Assembly (NCBI GenBank): GCA_002365175.1
Contig: DEZK01000026.1
Location: forward strand, 1 to 38,282
Length of the DNA: 38,282 nucleotides
Origin: Raskinella chloraquaticus (SeqCode)
GTDB lineage: Bacteria > Pseudomonadota > Alphaproteobacteria > Rhizobiales > UBA4765
Direction: 5' to 3'
This document shows, in pieces, positions 1 through 8,285 of this stretch; the stretch's first letter is position 1; each line of letters begins with the position of its first letter. The position numbers and the translations under genes were made by a program. Below the pieces are notes generated by a model. The model was not told where the DNA came from. It was given only the letters and a program-made list of their open reading frames with translations, and searched no databases.

Positions 1-1455
1 CTGATGCTTCCCGGCCGCCCCAAGATCAACAACTGGGCCTTCGAGACCGAGCCGCAGCGTGAACTCAACGGCCGGCGTGGATACCAGCCGCGCGGCAAGG
101 CGCTGGGTGGCTCGAGTGCCATCAACGCCATGCTCTATGTGCGCGGGCATCCGAAGGACTATGACGAATGGGCCGGCCTCGGCTGCACGGGCTGGTCCTA
201 TGACGAGGTTCTGCCCTATTTCCGGCGTTGCGAGGGCAATCAGCGAGGCGCCGATGCCTGGCATGGCGGCGATGGCCCGCTGCAGGTCGGCAACCAGCGC
301 ACCCCGCATGGGGCAAGCAAGGCCTTTGTCGAGGCGGCAGGCGAAATGCAGATCAGCCGCAACGATGATTTCAACGGCCCCCGACAAGATGGCGCCGGCC
401 TTTATCAGGTGACGCAATTCCATGCCGGTCCGCAGGCCGGCGAGCGCTGTTCGGCGGCGGCAGCCTATCTCCAGCCCCAACGCCGAAAGGCCAATCTCCA
501 CATCATCACCCGTGCCCTCGTCACCCGTATCGTGATCGAGAACAAGCGCGCCATCGGCATCACTTACAGCCAGGGCGGTGTGGCGCGACAGATTCGCGCC
601 CGCCGCGAGGTGATCTTGAGCGCGGGGAGTTTCGGCTCGCCCCAGCTCCTGATGCTGTCGGGCGTCGGTCCGGGCGCGGCGTTGCGCCGCCATGGCATTG
701 ATGTCGTGCATGATTCACAGGAAATTGGACAGAATCTGCAAGATCACATCGATTTCATCCTGTGCTACCGCTCGCCCGACAAAACGCTGCTCGGCATCGG
801 TCTTGGCGGCGCTGTTCACATGGTAAAATCCATTCTGCGCTGGCGCCGGACAGGCGATGGCCTGGTCGCATCGCCAGGCGCCGAGGGCGGCGCCTTCCTT
901 TATTCAAAACCGGGGCTCGACCGCCCTGATGTGCAGCTCCATTTCGTCGTCGGCATCGTCGATGATCACGCCCGCTCGCTTCATCTTGGTCATGGCTATT
1001 CCTGCCATGTGTGTGTGCTGCGCCCCCATTCACGCGGCGAGGTCAGCCTTAAAGGCGCCGATCCCCGCCTGCCGCCGCTGATCAATCCGCGTTTCCTGAG
1101 CGATGAGCGTGATCAGGCAACCTTGATGGCAGGCGCGCGCCTCACCCGCGCCATCATGGAGGCCCCGGCCCTTGCGCCCTTCCGTGGGCCCGAACTCTAT
1201 CCGCCGGCCGATGACAGCGATGCCGAACTTCTCGCCCATATCCGTGCCCGGGCCGATACCGTCTACCATCCCGTTGGCACGTGCCGGATGGGAAGCGACG
1301 ACATGTCCGTCGTTGACCCCGCTTTGAAGCTGCGCGGTATTGCCGGCCTGCGCGTGGTTGATGCCTCCATCATGCCCCGCCTCATCGGCGGCAACACCAA
1401 TGCGCCGACCATCATGATTGCCGAAAAAGCCGCTGATATGATCAGGCGGCAATGA
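1..1455 (+). CDS. GMC-family FAD oxidoreductase (choline dehydrogenase-like), 5'-truncated by window edge
   Basis: FAD-dependent oxidation of an alcohol to an aldehyde or acid; the substrate cannot be read from sequence. The frame is open at base 1, so the N-terminal part with the dinucleotide-binding GxGxxG is outside the window. Visible hallmarks are the GMC signature around GKALGGSSAINAMLYVRG, the second signature ILSAGSFGSPQLLMLSGVG, and the C-terminal HPVGTCRMG and GGNTNAPTIMIAEKAADM, which carry the usual catalytic His/Asn pair. The visible part is about 484 residues, against about 530-550 for a full family member. A GFA-family gene follows 35 bp downstream on the same strand and may be cotranscribed. 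The family is certain; a betA assignment is not supported, because no betaine genes are nearby. Confidence 0.93.
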   Translation: MMLPGRPKINNWAFETEPQRELNGRRGYQPRGKALGGSSAINAMLYVRGHPKDYDEWAGLGCTGWSYDEVLPYFRRCEGNQRGADAWHGGDGPLQVGNQRTPHGASKAFVEAAGEMQISRNDDFNGPRQDGAGLYQVTQFHAGPQAGERCSAAAAYLQPQRRKANLHIITRALVTRIVIENKRAIGITYSQGGVARQIRARREVILSAGSFGSPQLLMLSGVGPGAALRRHGIDVVHDSQEIGQNLQDHIDFILCYRSPDKTLLGIGLGGAVHMVKSILRWRRTGDGLVASPGAEGGAFLYSKPGLDRPDVQLHFVVGIVDDHARSLHLGHGYSCHVCVLRPHSRGEVSLKGADPRLPPLINPRFLSDERDQATLMAGARLTRAIMEAPALAPFRGPELYPPADDSDAELLAHIRARADTVYHPVGTCRMGSDDMSVVDPALKLRGIAGLRVVDASIMPRLIGGNTNAPTIMIAEKAADMIRRQ

Positions 1456-1490
1456 TTCATTCCATCAACCAACAAACGTAAGAGAATGAT

Positions 1491-1961
1491 ATGATTGACA
1501 CTCTCCAGGGTGCCTGCGCCTGCGGTGCCATCCGCTATCGCCTGAACGACAAGCCGATGTTCGTCCATTGCTGTCATTGCCGCGACTGCCAGCGCCTGAC
1601 CGGCAGTGCCTTCGTTGTGAACGCCATCATCGAGAACGATAACATCACCCTGCTGAGCGGCGCTCCGCGCCCCACCAGCGTGCCAACGGCAAGCGGGCGC
1701 CCTCACGACATCTACCGCTGCGAGACGTGCCAGACCGCCCTTTGGAGCGACTACGGGCATCGCCCCAATTACCGCTTTGTGCGCGGCGGCACCTTTGACG
1801 ATCCAACCGCCATCACCCCCGATGTCCACATCTTTGCCCGCTCGAAACTTCCCTGGGTGCGCTTGCCGGACGGCGCCCGCGCCTTCGACGTCTTCTACGA
1901 TCTCGAGGAGGAATGGCCGGCTGAGAGCCTCGCACGGAGAAAGGCGGCGCTGGGTGGTTAG
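1491..1961 (+). CDS. GFA family protein (glutathione-dependent formaldehyde-activating enzyme-like, zinc-binding)
   Basis: Small zinc-binding protein of the GFA/CENP-V fold, 156 residues, the usual size. Cysteine motifs are in the expected order: CACG near residues 9-12, CCHCRDC near 27-33, and CETCQTALWSDYG near residue 80. Family members often carry S-hydroxymethylglutathione-synthase annotations, but most have no proven activity. The ATG at 1491 follows a purine-rich AAGAGAA. The gene lies just downstream of the GMC oxidoreductase gene, so it could deal with an aldehyde product; that is inference. The stop is followed by the toxin-antitoxin-like cassette. Confidence 0.88.
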   Translation: MIDTLQGACACGAIRYRLNDKPMFVHCCHCRDCQRLTGSAFVVNAIIENDNITLLSGAPRPTSVPTASGRPHDIYRCETCQTALWSDYGHRPNYRFVRGGTFDDPTAITPDVHIFARSKLPWVRLPDGARAFDVFYDLEEEWPAESLARRKAALGG

Positions 1962-2009
1962 TTACTTGTCCAACTTTACCCGTTATGTTCATTCAATGAG
2001 CAAAGAACC

Positions 2010-3170
2010 TTGAAACGAATTGCTATCACACCCGCGCTACTGCGCTGGGCGCGTGAGCGCGCCGGTGTGATGGCGGCTGGCGAGCTGACGGGTCGTTTTC
2101 CAAAGCTGCCGGAGTGGGAAGCCGGTAACATAAGGCCCACGCTGAAGCAGCTGGAGGACTTCGCGCGCGCCGTGCATGTACCAATTGGGTACCTCTTCCT
2201 TCCAGCCCCACCGGACGAGCCGCTGCCGATCCCCGACTTCCGCACCCATGACGGGCGGGGCGTGCGCCGCGCCAGCCCGAACCTGATCGACATGCTCTAT
2301 GCCTGTCAGGAGCGGCAAGGCTGGTATCGCGAGTTCTCCCTCGCCAGCCGCATGCCCGAGGCTGACTTCGTGGCCAGCGTCACGGTCGACCAGCGCCCCG
2401 AGGAGGTCGCGGCGGCGATGGCCCAGCGTCTGGGCTTCGATCTTGCTGCCCGTGCCGCCTGCCGGACGTGGGAGGAGGCGTTGCGCCTCTTCATCGGCCA
2501 GGCCGAGAAGCTGGGCATCCTCGTGATGGTCAGTGGCATCGTGCTGTCCAACACTCACCGCGCGCTCGACCCGCAGGAGTTTCGTGGTTTTGCATTGGCA
2601 GACCGTCGCGCACCGCTCATCTTCATCAACAGGCAGGACAGCAAGTCCGGCCAGATGTTCACGCTTGCACATGAACTGGCGCATCTGTGGCTTGGCGCAT
2701 CCGCGCTCTCCGATGCGACCGCTGCAACCCTGAACGGGCATCGCCGCGAGGAGGTATGGTGTAACGCCGTCGCAGCGGAGCTGCTGGTGCCGTTGGCAGC
2801 CTTCCGCTTGGCCGTGCAGCCCGGTGAAGCCATCGACGTGGCGATGCAGCGTCTCGCGCGTCAGTTCAAGGTCAGCACGCTGGTGATCCTGCGGCGGCTT
2901 CTGGATGCAGGCGTGCTCACGCGCGACGCCTTCGGGCAGGCATGGGCCATGGAGCGTGAACGTCTCCGTGCGCTGGCAGACGCGAGGCAATCCAGTGGTG
3001 GCAACCCGTACCGCAATGTTATCGCGCGGGTCGGAAAGCGCTTCACACGTGCAATCGTCGAGAGCACGCTTGAGGGGCAGACGCTCTACCGCGATGCCTT
3101 CCGGATGCTGGGCGTGGCCAAGACCGAGACCTTCAACACCATTGGCCGTGAGGTAGGGGCGATGCTGTGA
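2010..3170 (+). CDS. HTH-ImmA/IrrE family metallo-endopeptidase regulator (antitoxin-like)
   Basis: The 386-residue protein has an N-terminal Xre-like DNA-binding segment (about residues 5-65, with WERGN-type WEAGNIRPTLKQLEDFA) and a C-terminal ImmA/IrrE zinc peptidase domain. Its HELAH metal motif is at about 221-225 and EVWCNAVAAELLVP, typical of the family, follows. The start is TTG at 2010: an in-frame TAG lies at 1959 and no ATG, GTG or other TTG occurs between them, and homologues begin with the same ITPALLRWARE-type segment. The stop overlaps the start of a DUF4411 PIN-like gene. This Xre-COG2856 plus PIN arrangement is a known predicted type II toxin-antitoxin pair, with this protein as the likely antitoxin and autoregulator. 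Confidence 0.9.
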   Translation: MKRIAITPALLRWARERAGVMAAGELTGRFPKLPEWEAGNIRPTLKQLEDFARAVHVPIGYLFLPAPPDEPLPIPDFRTHDGRGVRRASPNLIDMLYACQERQGWYREFSLASRMPEADFVASVTVDQRPEEVAAAMAQRLGFDLAARAACRTWEEALRLFIGQAEKLGILVMVSGIVLSNTHRALDPQEFRGFALADRRAPLIFINRQDSKSGQMFTLAHELAHLWLGASALSDATAATLNGHRREEVWCNAVAAELLVPLAAFRLAVQPGEAIDVAMQRLARQFKVSTLVILRRLLDAGVLTRDAFGQAWAMERERLRALADARQSSGGNPYRNVIARVGKRFTRAIVESTLEGQTLYRDAFRMLGVAKTETFNTIGREVGAML

Positions 3171-3670
3171 TGCGCTACCTGCTCGACACGAACATCTTCA
3201 TCCAAGCACGCAACCTCCACTACGGCTTCGACTTCTGCCCGGCTTTCTGGGAATGGCTCATCGCCCAGAACGCGGCGGGCGTGGTTGGCCGCATCGACAA
3301 GGTGTCCGACGAGCTGGTTGCAGGTGGTGACGATCTCGCCGACTGGGCGAAGGCGCGTGGCGATGCCTTCTTCCTGCCCCCCGACGATCCGGTCGTGCCT
3401 GCGCTGGGGCGCGTGAGTGCTTGGGCGAATGGCCAGACCTATGAACGAGCAGCCATCGCGACCTTCCTCCAAGTTGCTGACTACTGGCTGGTATCGCACG
3501 CCCTCGCGCACCGTTGCACAGTGGTCACCCATGAGGTGCCCGCAGAGACGGTTCGCAAGATCAAGATACCCAACGCCTGCATCGGGCTAACTGTGCCCTG
3601 CATAAGCCCCTACGAGATGCTCCGGCGCGAGCGCGCCCGCTTCGTGCTCGCCCAGGCAAAATCACCATAA
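3170..3670 (+). CDS. DUF4411 family PIN-like protein (predicted RNase toxin)
   Basis: The protein has 166 residues from ATG 3170. A GTG at 3167 would add one residue. The N-terminus MRYLLDTNIFIQARN is a PIN-domain strand with the first acidic residue D6. Further candidates are E48 (KVSDELVAG) and D104 in QVADYWLVSHAL, consistent with the metal-binding acidic set of PIN nucleases. The ATG overlaps the TGA of the upstream ImmA/IrrE gene by one base, so translation is probably coupled. DUF4411 proteins commonly lie next to HTH-COG2856 regulators and are predicted RNA-cleaving toxins. Activity here is inferred from family and context. No third gene belongs to the cassette. Confidence 0.85.
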   Translation: MRYLLDTNIFIQARNLHYGFDFCPAFWEWLIAQNAAGVVGRIDKVSDELVAGGDDLADWAKARGDAFFLPPDDPVVPALGRVSAWANGQTYERAAIATFLQVADYWLVSHALAHRCTVVTHEVPAETVRKIKIPNACIGLTVPCISPYEMLRRERARFVLAQAKSP

Positions 3671-3784
3671 ATGGCACATTCACAAACCGCCAGTAACAGG
3701 GCGCACTATTTACTAGCAGGACTATTCTGAGCAAAATTGGCTTTCAAGTCTGTTGATAATGAAAAATCAGGTCGCGTCAGTTCA

Positions 3785-4537
3785 TCAAGGTATTATTTGT
3801 AGCCGCGGATCGCTGAAAAGGCGCCCGAACCCGGCGATCTGGTTCGGCGCCTCGCCGATCGCCATCAGCGCACCCCACAGCGTGATCGCCACTGAATCAA
3901 GAATAAGCGGGCCGGTTGCCGGCTCCATTTCAGCCGCCAGACGCGCGCCATTGAGATTGGTGCAGAAGATCGTCACCACGTCAGGATGTCCGGCGAGGCA
4001 AGCGGCAATCATCGGCCGCAGCGTATTCTCGTCGACCGTACCGAAGCTGAAATTGTCACGAAGGCTGAGATGGCGCTCGACCGGACAGGTGACGCCGGCC
4101 CGCGCGAAGGTGTCGATGATTGCTGCCTGCACGTCATCCGTGTAGGGGGTGACGAGCGCCTGCGTCCGCGCCCCAAGTCGCATCTGAATATCGCCCAGCG
4201 CCAGCACGCAGGTGCTCGCCCTGATGCCGGTCGCGGCCTCGATCCTGTCCTTGAGTTTCGCATCGCGCTCGATGCCGAGCCATCCCGCCGACGTCCCGTT
4301 CCAGGAAATGACGTCGACCTTGGCATGCGCCAGCAATTCGGCGGCGCGCAGGATTGCACTGTCATCAAATTGCGCCAGCGCCGGCGCATCAAGCGCAATC
4401 TCGGTGACCTTGAAGCGGCTGAAATGAGCGGTAAATCGCGGCGTGCCGGCCAGAAGCGACTGCGTCACCGGCTCAAGGACGGTATTGGATGACGGCGTCA
4501 GCATGCCGATGCGCCGGCGGCTGGTGGTGTCGATCAT
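3785..4537 (-). CDS. Asp/Glu racemase superfamily protein, arylmalonate decarboxylase (AMDase)-like
   Basis: The 250-residue protein has the superfamily's N-terminal GMLTPSSNTVLEPVT. The active-site loops are WNGTSAG (G81-T82-S83), VTPYTDD (Y132) and IFCTNLNG (C192). Racemases and maleate isomerases carry a cysteine in both halves. Here the first cysteine position is Gly and only C192 is kept, the arrangement known for bacterial arylmalonate decarboxylase (Gly74, Tyr126, Cys188). A cofactor-free decarboxylase is therefore a better guess than a racemase. The start is ATG 4537, which overlaps the stop of the upstream amidase gene by 4 bp (ATGA); a longer in-frame reading upstream is only amidase shadow. 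The natural substrate is unknown. Alternatives are maleate-isomerase or EutA-like roles. Confidence 0.85.
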   Translation of the reverse strand: MIDTTSRRRIGMLTPSSNTVLEPVTQSLLAGTPRFTAHFSRFKVTEIALDAPALAQFDDSAILRAAELLAHAKVDVISWNGTSAGWLGIERDAKLKDRIEAATGIRASTCVLALGDIQMRLGARTQALVTPYTDDVQAAIIDTFARAGVTCPVERHLSLRDNFSFGTVDENTLRPMIAACLAGHPDVVTIFCTNLNGARLAAEMEPATGPLILDSVAITLWGALMAIGEAPNQIAGFGRLFSDPRLQIIP

Positions 4538-5931
4538 GTCGAAATGTCCTCTCCGGCAAAAATATGAAACAGGGCGTGCGGCGGGGCAACATAACGAAAG
4601 CCCGCCTCGGTCTCGAAACGCGCCGCGATCGCAAGCAGGGCAAGATCCGAGCCCGGCGGGCCGATGAGCTGAACGCCAAAGGGCAGACGATGCTGATGGA
4701 GGGGTGCTGGCAGCGTCACGACCGGACACCCGGCAAGCGAGACGATGAACGTGATCGCCAGATAATCGGCAATCGTCGCGAGCTGCTTGCCGTCGATCTC
4801 AGTGACGTCAGGAATAGTGTTCGGCCACGGCATCACGCTCGCGGCTGGGGCTATCAGTACGTCGAAGCGATCAAAAAAGGAGATAAACCGCCTTGTCAGA
4901 GCGGTCCGCGCCGCCTCGGCCTGCAGATAACTCTGCGCCGTGATCCCCTCGCCGCGCTGGATCCACCAGCGCACCGTTTTGCTCAACCGCTCGCCGAAGC
5001 GCTGCTCCGTTTCGCCAAATTCACGGTGGATGAGCGCCGGGCGCAGCACATTGAAGATGGCAAACGCATCCGCGCAATCGGGGTGGTCCCGGCGCACCTC
5101 GCCAAGGCTTGCGGGGAGGCCCGCGACGGCTTCAGCCAAACGCCCGCGCACTTCGTTTGCCACCGGCGCCACGCCGAAATCATCCGTCGCAGCGATCCGC
5201 AGCGCCATGCCGCTTTGCCCCCGCGGTGCCGGCTGGAATGTCCGCGACAGGGGGTCGCGCGCGTCAGGCCCGGCGCTCGCCAGCAGCGCCCGCGACAGCA
5301 TGTCCACGTCACGCGCCAGAAAACCGGTGGTCGCCAGCATGTCATAGCCAAGCGCTCTTTTTGGATTGGGCAGGATGCCGGGCGTTGGCCGCAGCGAGGC
5401 GATGCCGCAGAAACTGGCCGGCGTGCGCACTGACCCGCCAAAATCCGTGCCGTGGCCAAGCTCGATCATGCCGCTTGCAACCGCAGCGGCTGATCCACCT
5501 GATGACCCGCCCGATGTGAGCGCCATATCCCACGGATTGGCCGTTGGTCCCCCCAGATCATTGCGGCAAAGAGCACCAAAGCCGAATTCGGGCGTCATGG
5601 TTTTGCCTAAAATTAAGGCACCAGCGCGCCGTAAACGGGCGACGATCAAATCGTCATGCTCTGGCACATGGTCAGCAAACAGAGCCGACCCATAACTTGT
5701 CCGCAGGCCAGCCGTATCGCTCAGATCCTTGATGGCGCACAGCGTGCCGGCAAGCTGCAACGGTGCGAGCGGCCTGTCCCCCAGTTGTCCAGCAGCCTGC
5801 CGTGCTCCTGCAGCATCTACCGTCAAAAAGGCTTTAAGTGCACGATCGCCAGCGGCAATCCGCGCCAAACCCGTCTCGACCGCAGCTAAGGCTTGCGTCA
5901 TGTTGGCTGGAGCGACCATTATCAATCCCAC
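4534..5931 (-). CDS. Amidase signature family protein
   Basis: Hydrolyses a carboxamide to acid plus ammonia by a Ser-cisSer-Lys triad. The protein has 465 residues, full length for the family. The catalytic lysine is in GTLCAIKDLSD (K68), the cis-serine in TSGGSSGGSAAA (about 143-144), and the nucleophile in GTDFGGSVRTPASF (S167). ATG 5931 is used; ATGs a few codons in (MVAPAN, MTQAL) are also possible. The gene is coupled by a 4-bp overlap to the AMDase-like gene and diverges from an ABC importer operon. Members include malonamidase E2, which makes malonate from malonamate, so an amidase-then-decarboxylase sequence on a malonate half-amide is conceivable. That is inference only. Confidence 0.93.
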   Translation of the reverse strand: MGLIMVAPANMTQALAAVETGLARIAAGDRALKAFLTVDAAGARQAAGQLGDRPLAPLQLAGTLCAIKDLSDTAGLRTSYGSALFADHVPEHDDLIVARLRRAGALILGKTMTPEFGFGALCRNDLGGPTANPWDMALTSGGSSGGSAAAVASGMIELGHGTDFGGSVRTPASFCGIASLRPTPGILPNPKRALGYDMLATTGFLARDVDMLSRALLASAGPDARDPLSRTFQPAPRGQSGMALRIAATDDFGVAPVANEVRGRLAEAVAGLPASLGEVRRDHPDCADAFAIFNVLRPALIHREFGETEQRFGERLSKTVRWWIQRGEGITAQSYLQAEAARTALTRRFISFFDRFDVLIAPAASVMPWPNTIPDVTEIDGKQLATIADYLAITFIVSLAGCPVVTLPAPLHQHRLPFGVQLIGPPGSDLALLAIAARFETEAGFRYVAPPHALFHIFAGEDIST

Positions 5932-5951
5932 TTGCCCTGATGTGTCATGAG

Positions 5952-5995
5952 GCCTTGTCGATGATTATCCACACCAGCATCAGAACCGACAAGGC
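5952..5995. promoter_or_regulatory. Perfect 9-bp inverted repeat between divergent operons (candidate operator)
   Basis: GCCTTGTCG at 5952-5960 is repeated in inverted orientation as CGACAAGGC at 5987-5995, with a 26-bp spacer. It lies between the amidase start (5931) and the ABC ATPase start (6071), where both promoters must be. The arm spacing suits a dimeric regulator with two half-sites or a looped pair. No regulator gene is adjacent, and the repeat could be chance. Confidence 0.35.
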
Positions 5996-6070
5996 ACGAT
6001 ACTTGCTTGAGTTTTCCCGCGCCATGAACTCCAGCGCCATGGGCCGCCATATTTGTAAAGGGTCGATCAT

Positions 6071-7156
6071 TTGACGGAAAGCCTGACCACGCAATCCCTG
6101 CTGCTGGATCGCATCACGCATCGCTACGGCTCGTCGCTTGCTGTCGACGATGTGACGCTTGATATCACAGGTGGCGAACTGGTGGCCCTCCTTGGCCCGT
6201 CAGGCTGCGGCAAGACGACCTTGCTGCGCATTATCGCCGGCTTCATCAATCAGGGCGAAGGCAGCGTCATCATCGGCGGCAAGGCGATTGATCATCTCCC
6301 CCCGCACCGGCGCACGATTGGCATCGTGTTTCAGAATTACGCGCTCTTTCCCCATATGACGGTCGCTGACAACGTCGCTTACGGACTGGCGGCGCGCGGC
6401 ACCGATCGCGCCACGCAGTCAGCGCGCGTTGGCGAGATGCTGGATCTCGTCAAGCTCTCAGCCATGGCGGACCGTTATCCCCGCCAGCTGTCGGGCGGCC
6501 AGCAACAGCGCATCGCGCTTGCCCGCGCGCTTGCGGTGCGCCCCTCGATCCTGCTCCTGGATGAGCCCTTCGCCGCACTCGACAAGAATTTGCGCCTCGA
6601 CATGCAAATCGAGATCAAGCGTATCCAGCGCATGGCCGGCACCACCACCATCATCGTCACGCATGATCAGGAGGAGGCGCTGTCGATGGCCGACCGCGTC
6701 GCTGTCCTCAGCCATGGACGGCTTGAACAATTCGCAGCCGCGACCGAGGTCTATGACAAGCCGCAATCCTATTTCGTCAACACCTTCGTCGGTGCCTCGA
6801 ACGTTCTGACCGGCAAGCTGATGGACGTGAACGGGATGGAGGGAACGGTGTCGCTTCCCGGCGGCGGCCAATGGCAGGGCCAACTGGTCGGCGCGCTGAA
6901 CCGCGGCGCCATGGTCCGGATCTGTATCCGCCCCGAGCATCTGGCTTTCAGCGCCGACGCCGACGCACTGCCCGGCAAGATCGAGATCGGCCTGCCACTC
7001 GGCGCGACCATCGTCCATGAAGTACGCCTCACCGGCGGGGCCAGCCTCAAGGTCGCCGGCCCGCGGGCGATGGGGGCTCTTGCTTTGCCGCCAGGCTCGG
7101 ATATCGCCGTCAAACCGGCAATATCGGGGGCTGTTCGCATTTACCCCGAAATCTAG
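6071..7156 (+). CDS. ABC transporter ATP-binding protein (PotA/FbpC-like)
   Basis: ATPase of a polyamine/iron-type importer, 361 residues. It has Walker A GPSGCGKTT (42-50), Q-loop VFQNYALFPHMTV (about 87-98), signature LSGGQQQRIALARAL (140-154), Walker B ILLLDEPFAALD (160-171), the H-loop in VTHDQEEALSMAD, and a C-terminal TOBE-like regulatory region. The start is TTG 6071: an in-frame TAA at 6056 excludes anything upstream, and AAAGGG at 6057-6062 gives a Shine-Dalgarno with 8-nt spacing. It is the first gene of an operon with the binding protein and two permeases. It diverges from the amidase operon, so the cargo is probably the substrate of those enzymes. Confidence 0.94.
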   Translation: MTESLTTQSLLLDRITHRYGSSLAVDDVTLDITGGELVALLGPSGCGKTTLLRIIAGFINQGEGSVIIGGKAIDHLPPHRRTIGIVFQNYALFPHMTVADNVAYGLAARGTDRATQSARVGEMLDLVKLSAMADRYPRQLSGGQQQRIALARALAVRPSILLLDEPFAALDKNLRLDMQIEIKRIQRMAGTTTIIVTHDQEEALSMADRVAVLSHGRLEQFAAATEVYDKPQSYFVNTFVGASNVLTGKLMDVNGMEGTVSLPGGGQWQGQLVGALNRGAMVRICIRPEHLAFSADADALPGKIEIGLPLGATIVHEVRLTGGASLKVAGPRAMGALALPPGSDIAVKPAISGAVRIYPEI

Positions 7157-7197
7157 TGCCACCACCATCTTGTCAAGTTTGTCCCAGGGAGAAAACG

Positions 7198-8241
7198 ATG
7201 ATTGACCGCCGCCAGATGATGACCACCGCGCTAACGCTGGGCGCCATGCACGCCTTCCCGCAATTGACGCAGGCGCAGGCCCGCCGCCTGGTCTTTGCAA
7301 CCTTTACCGGCAGCTGGGAAGAAGCGCATCGCGATGTGCTGGTGCCGGCGTTCCGCAAAGCCTCCAACAATGCCGATATCGCTCTTGACCCGCTGCTCTC
7401 GGTCGATCAGATCGCCAAGGTGACAGCAGCACGCGCCAATCCGCCCATCGACGTCATGCTGCATGATCCGGGCCCCGCGCTGGTTGCCATCGATCAGGAT
7501 CTTGTCGATGATTATCCCGTCGCCCAATCGGCCCATTACAAGGATCTCATCGCCGACGCGCAAGGCGCCAAGGGGCCAGCCCCCTTCTTCCAGGTGGTCG
7601 GCATCACGTACAATCCCGACAAGATCAAAACCCCGCCCACCTCGTGGAACGACATCTGGAAGCCCGAGTACAAGGGACGCGTCGGCATCACCAACCTCAA
7701 TTCGACACTCGGAACCGGCTTCCTCGTCGAGATCGCCCGCAGCCGCGGTGGCAGCGAGGCGAATGTGGATGCCGGCTTCAAGGCGATCGAGGAATTAAAG
7801 CCCAATCTCGGCGCCGTTGCCGCCAATCCCGGACAGCTGGCGACGCTTTATCAGCAGGGGCAGATCGACATCGGGCCTGGCAATTTCAACGCCATCCAGA
7901 TCCTTAAAGCCCGCGGCGTGGCGGTCGAATTCGTGGCGCCGAAAGAAGGGGCCATCGCCTTCAAGACGACCATTCATCTGGTCAAGAATTCGCCCAACAA
8001 GGAACTGGCCTTCAAGCTGATCGAGGCATCGCTCTCGCCGGAAGTGCAGGCCAAGCTGATGGAAAGCCCCTACCTCATCGTTCCCACCAACACCAAGGTG
8101 AAGATCGGCGGCGAAGTGGCGAAGGCGCTGGCGAAGGACCATGACGAGATGAAGAAGAAATTCGTCTTCCAGGACTGGGCCGCCATCAACAAGCAGCGCT
8201 CGGCATGGATTGAGAAATTCAATCGCGACATCAAGATCTGA
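7198..8241 (+). CDS. ABC transporter substrate-binding protein (PotD-like, extracellular)
   Basis: Periplasmic ligand-binding protein of the importer, 347 residues. The N-terminus MIDRRQMMTTALTLGAM carries a twin arginine, then a short hydrophobic core and AQA before the mature RRLVFATFTGSWEE, so it is a probable export signal, possibly Tat. The body contains PotD-type elements such as ITYNPDKIK, TSWNDIWKPEYKGRVGI and VPTNTK. ATG 7198 is preceded by CAGGGAG, a good ribosome-binding site, and an in-frame upstream extension to 7156 lacks support. The stop is followed by a strong Shine-Dalgarno and a GC hairpin leading into the permease gene. The ligand cannot be deduced; spermidine/putrescine annotations for this family are generic. 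Confidence 0.93.
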   Translation: MIDRRQMMTTALTLGAMHAFPQLTQAQARRLVFATFTGSWEEAHRDVLVPAFRKASNNADIALDPLLSVDQIAKVTAARANPPIDVMLHDPGPALVAIDQDLVDDYPVAQSAHYKDLIADAQGAKGPAPFFQVVGITYNPDKIKTPPTSWNDIWKPEYKGRVGITNLNSTLGTGFLVEIARSRGGSEANVDAGFKAIEELKPNLGAVAANPGQLATLYQQGQIDIGPGNFNAIQILKARGVAVEFVAPKEGAIAFKTTIHLVKNSPNKELAFKLIEASLSPEVQAKLMESPYLIVPTNTKVKIGGEVAKALAKDHDEMKKKFVFQDWAAINKQRSAWIEKFNRDIKI

Positions 8242-8243
8242 AC

Positions 8244-8277
8244 GGGAGGAGCGCCGGCGCCTGACCACGGCGCCGGC
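8244..8277 (+). promoter_or_regulatory. Shine-Dalgarno plus intercistronic GC hairpin upstream of the first permease gene
   Basis: GGGAGGA at 8244-8250 is followed by GCCGGCGCC (8253-8261), the loop TGACCAC (8262-8268) and GGCGCCGGC (8269-8277), a perfect 9-bp stem. No T-run follows, so it is not a simple terminator. The permease ATG is at 8286. In its frame a TGA at 8262 and no alternative start codon rule out an earlier start. The linear distance from GGAGG to ATG is 36 nt; with the stem folded out it is about 11 nt. The hairpin may both stabilise the upstream mRNA and bring the ribosome-binding site to the start. Confidence 0.6.
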
Positions 8278-8285
8278 CCGATATC

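Noticed and set aside
1..1961. GMC oxidoreductase plus GFA protein as a choline-betaine (bet) operon
   Set aside because: No betB, betI or choline transporter is present; family membership alone does not identify the substrate.
4538..4729. 64-codon N-terminal extension of the AMDase-like frame
   Set aside because: Antisense-free but out-of-frame reading of the amidase 3' end; the ATGA overlap at 4537 is the natural start.
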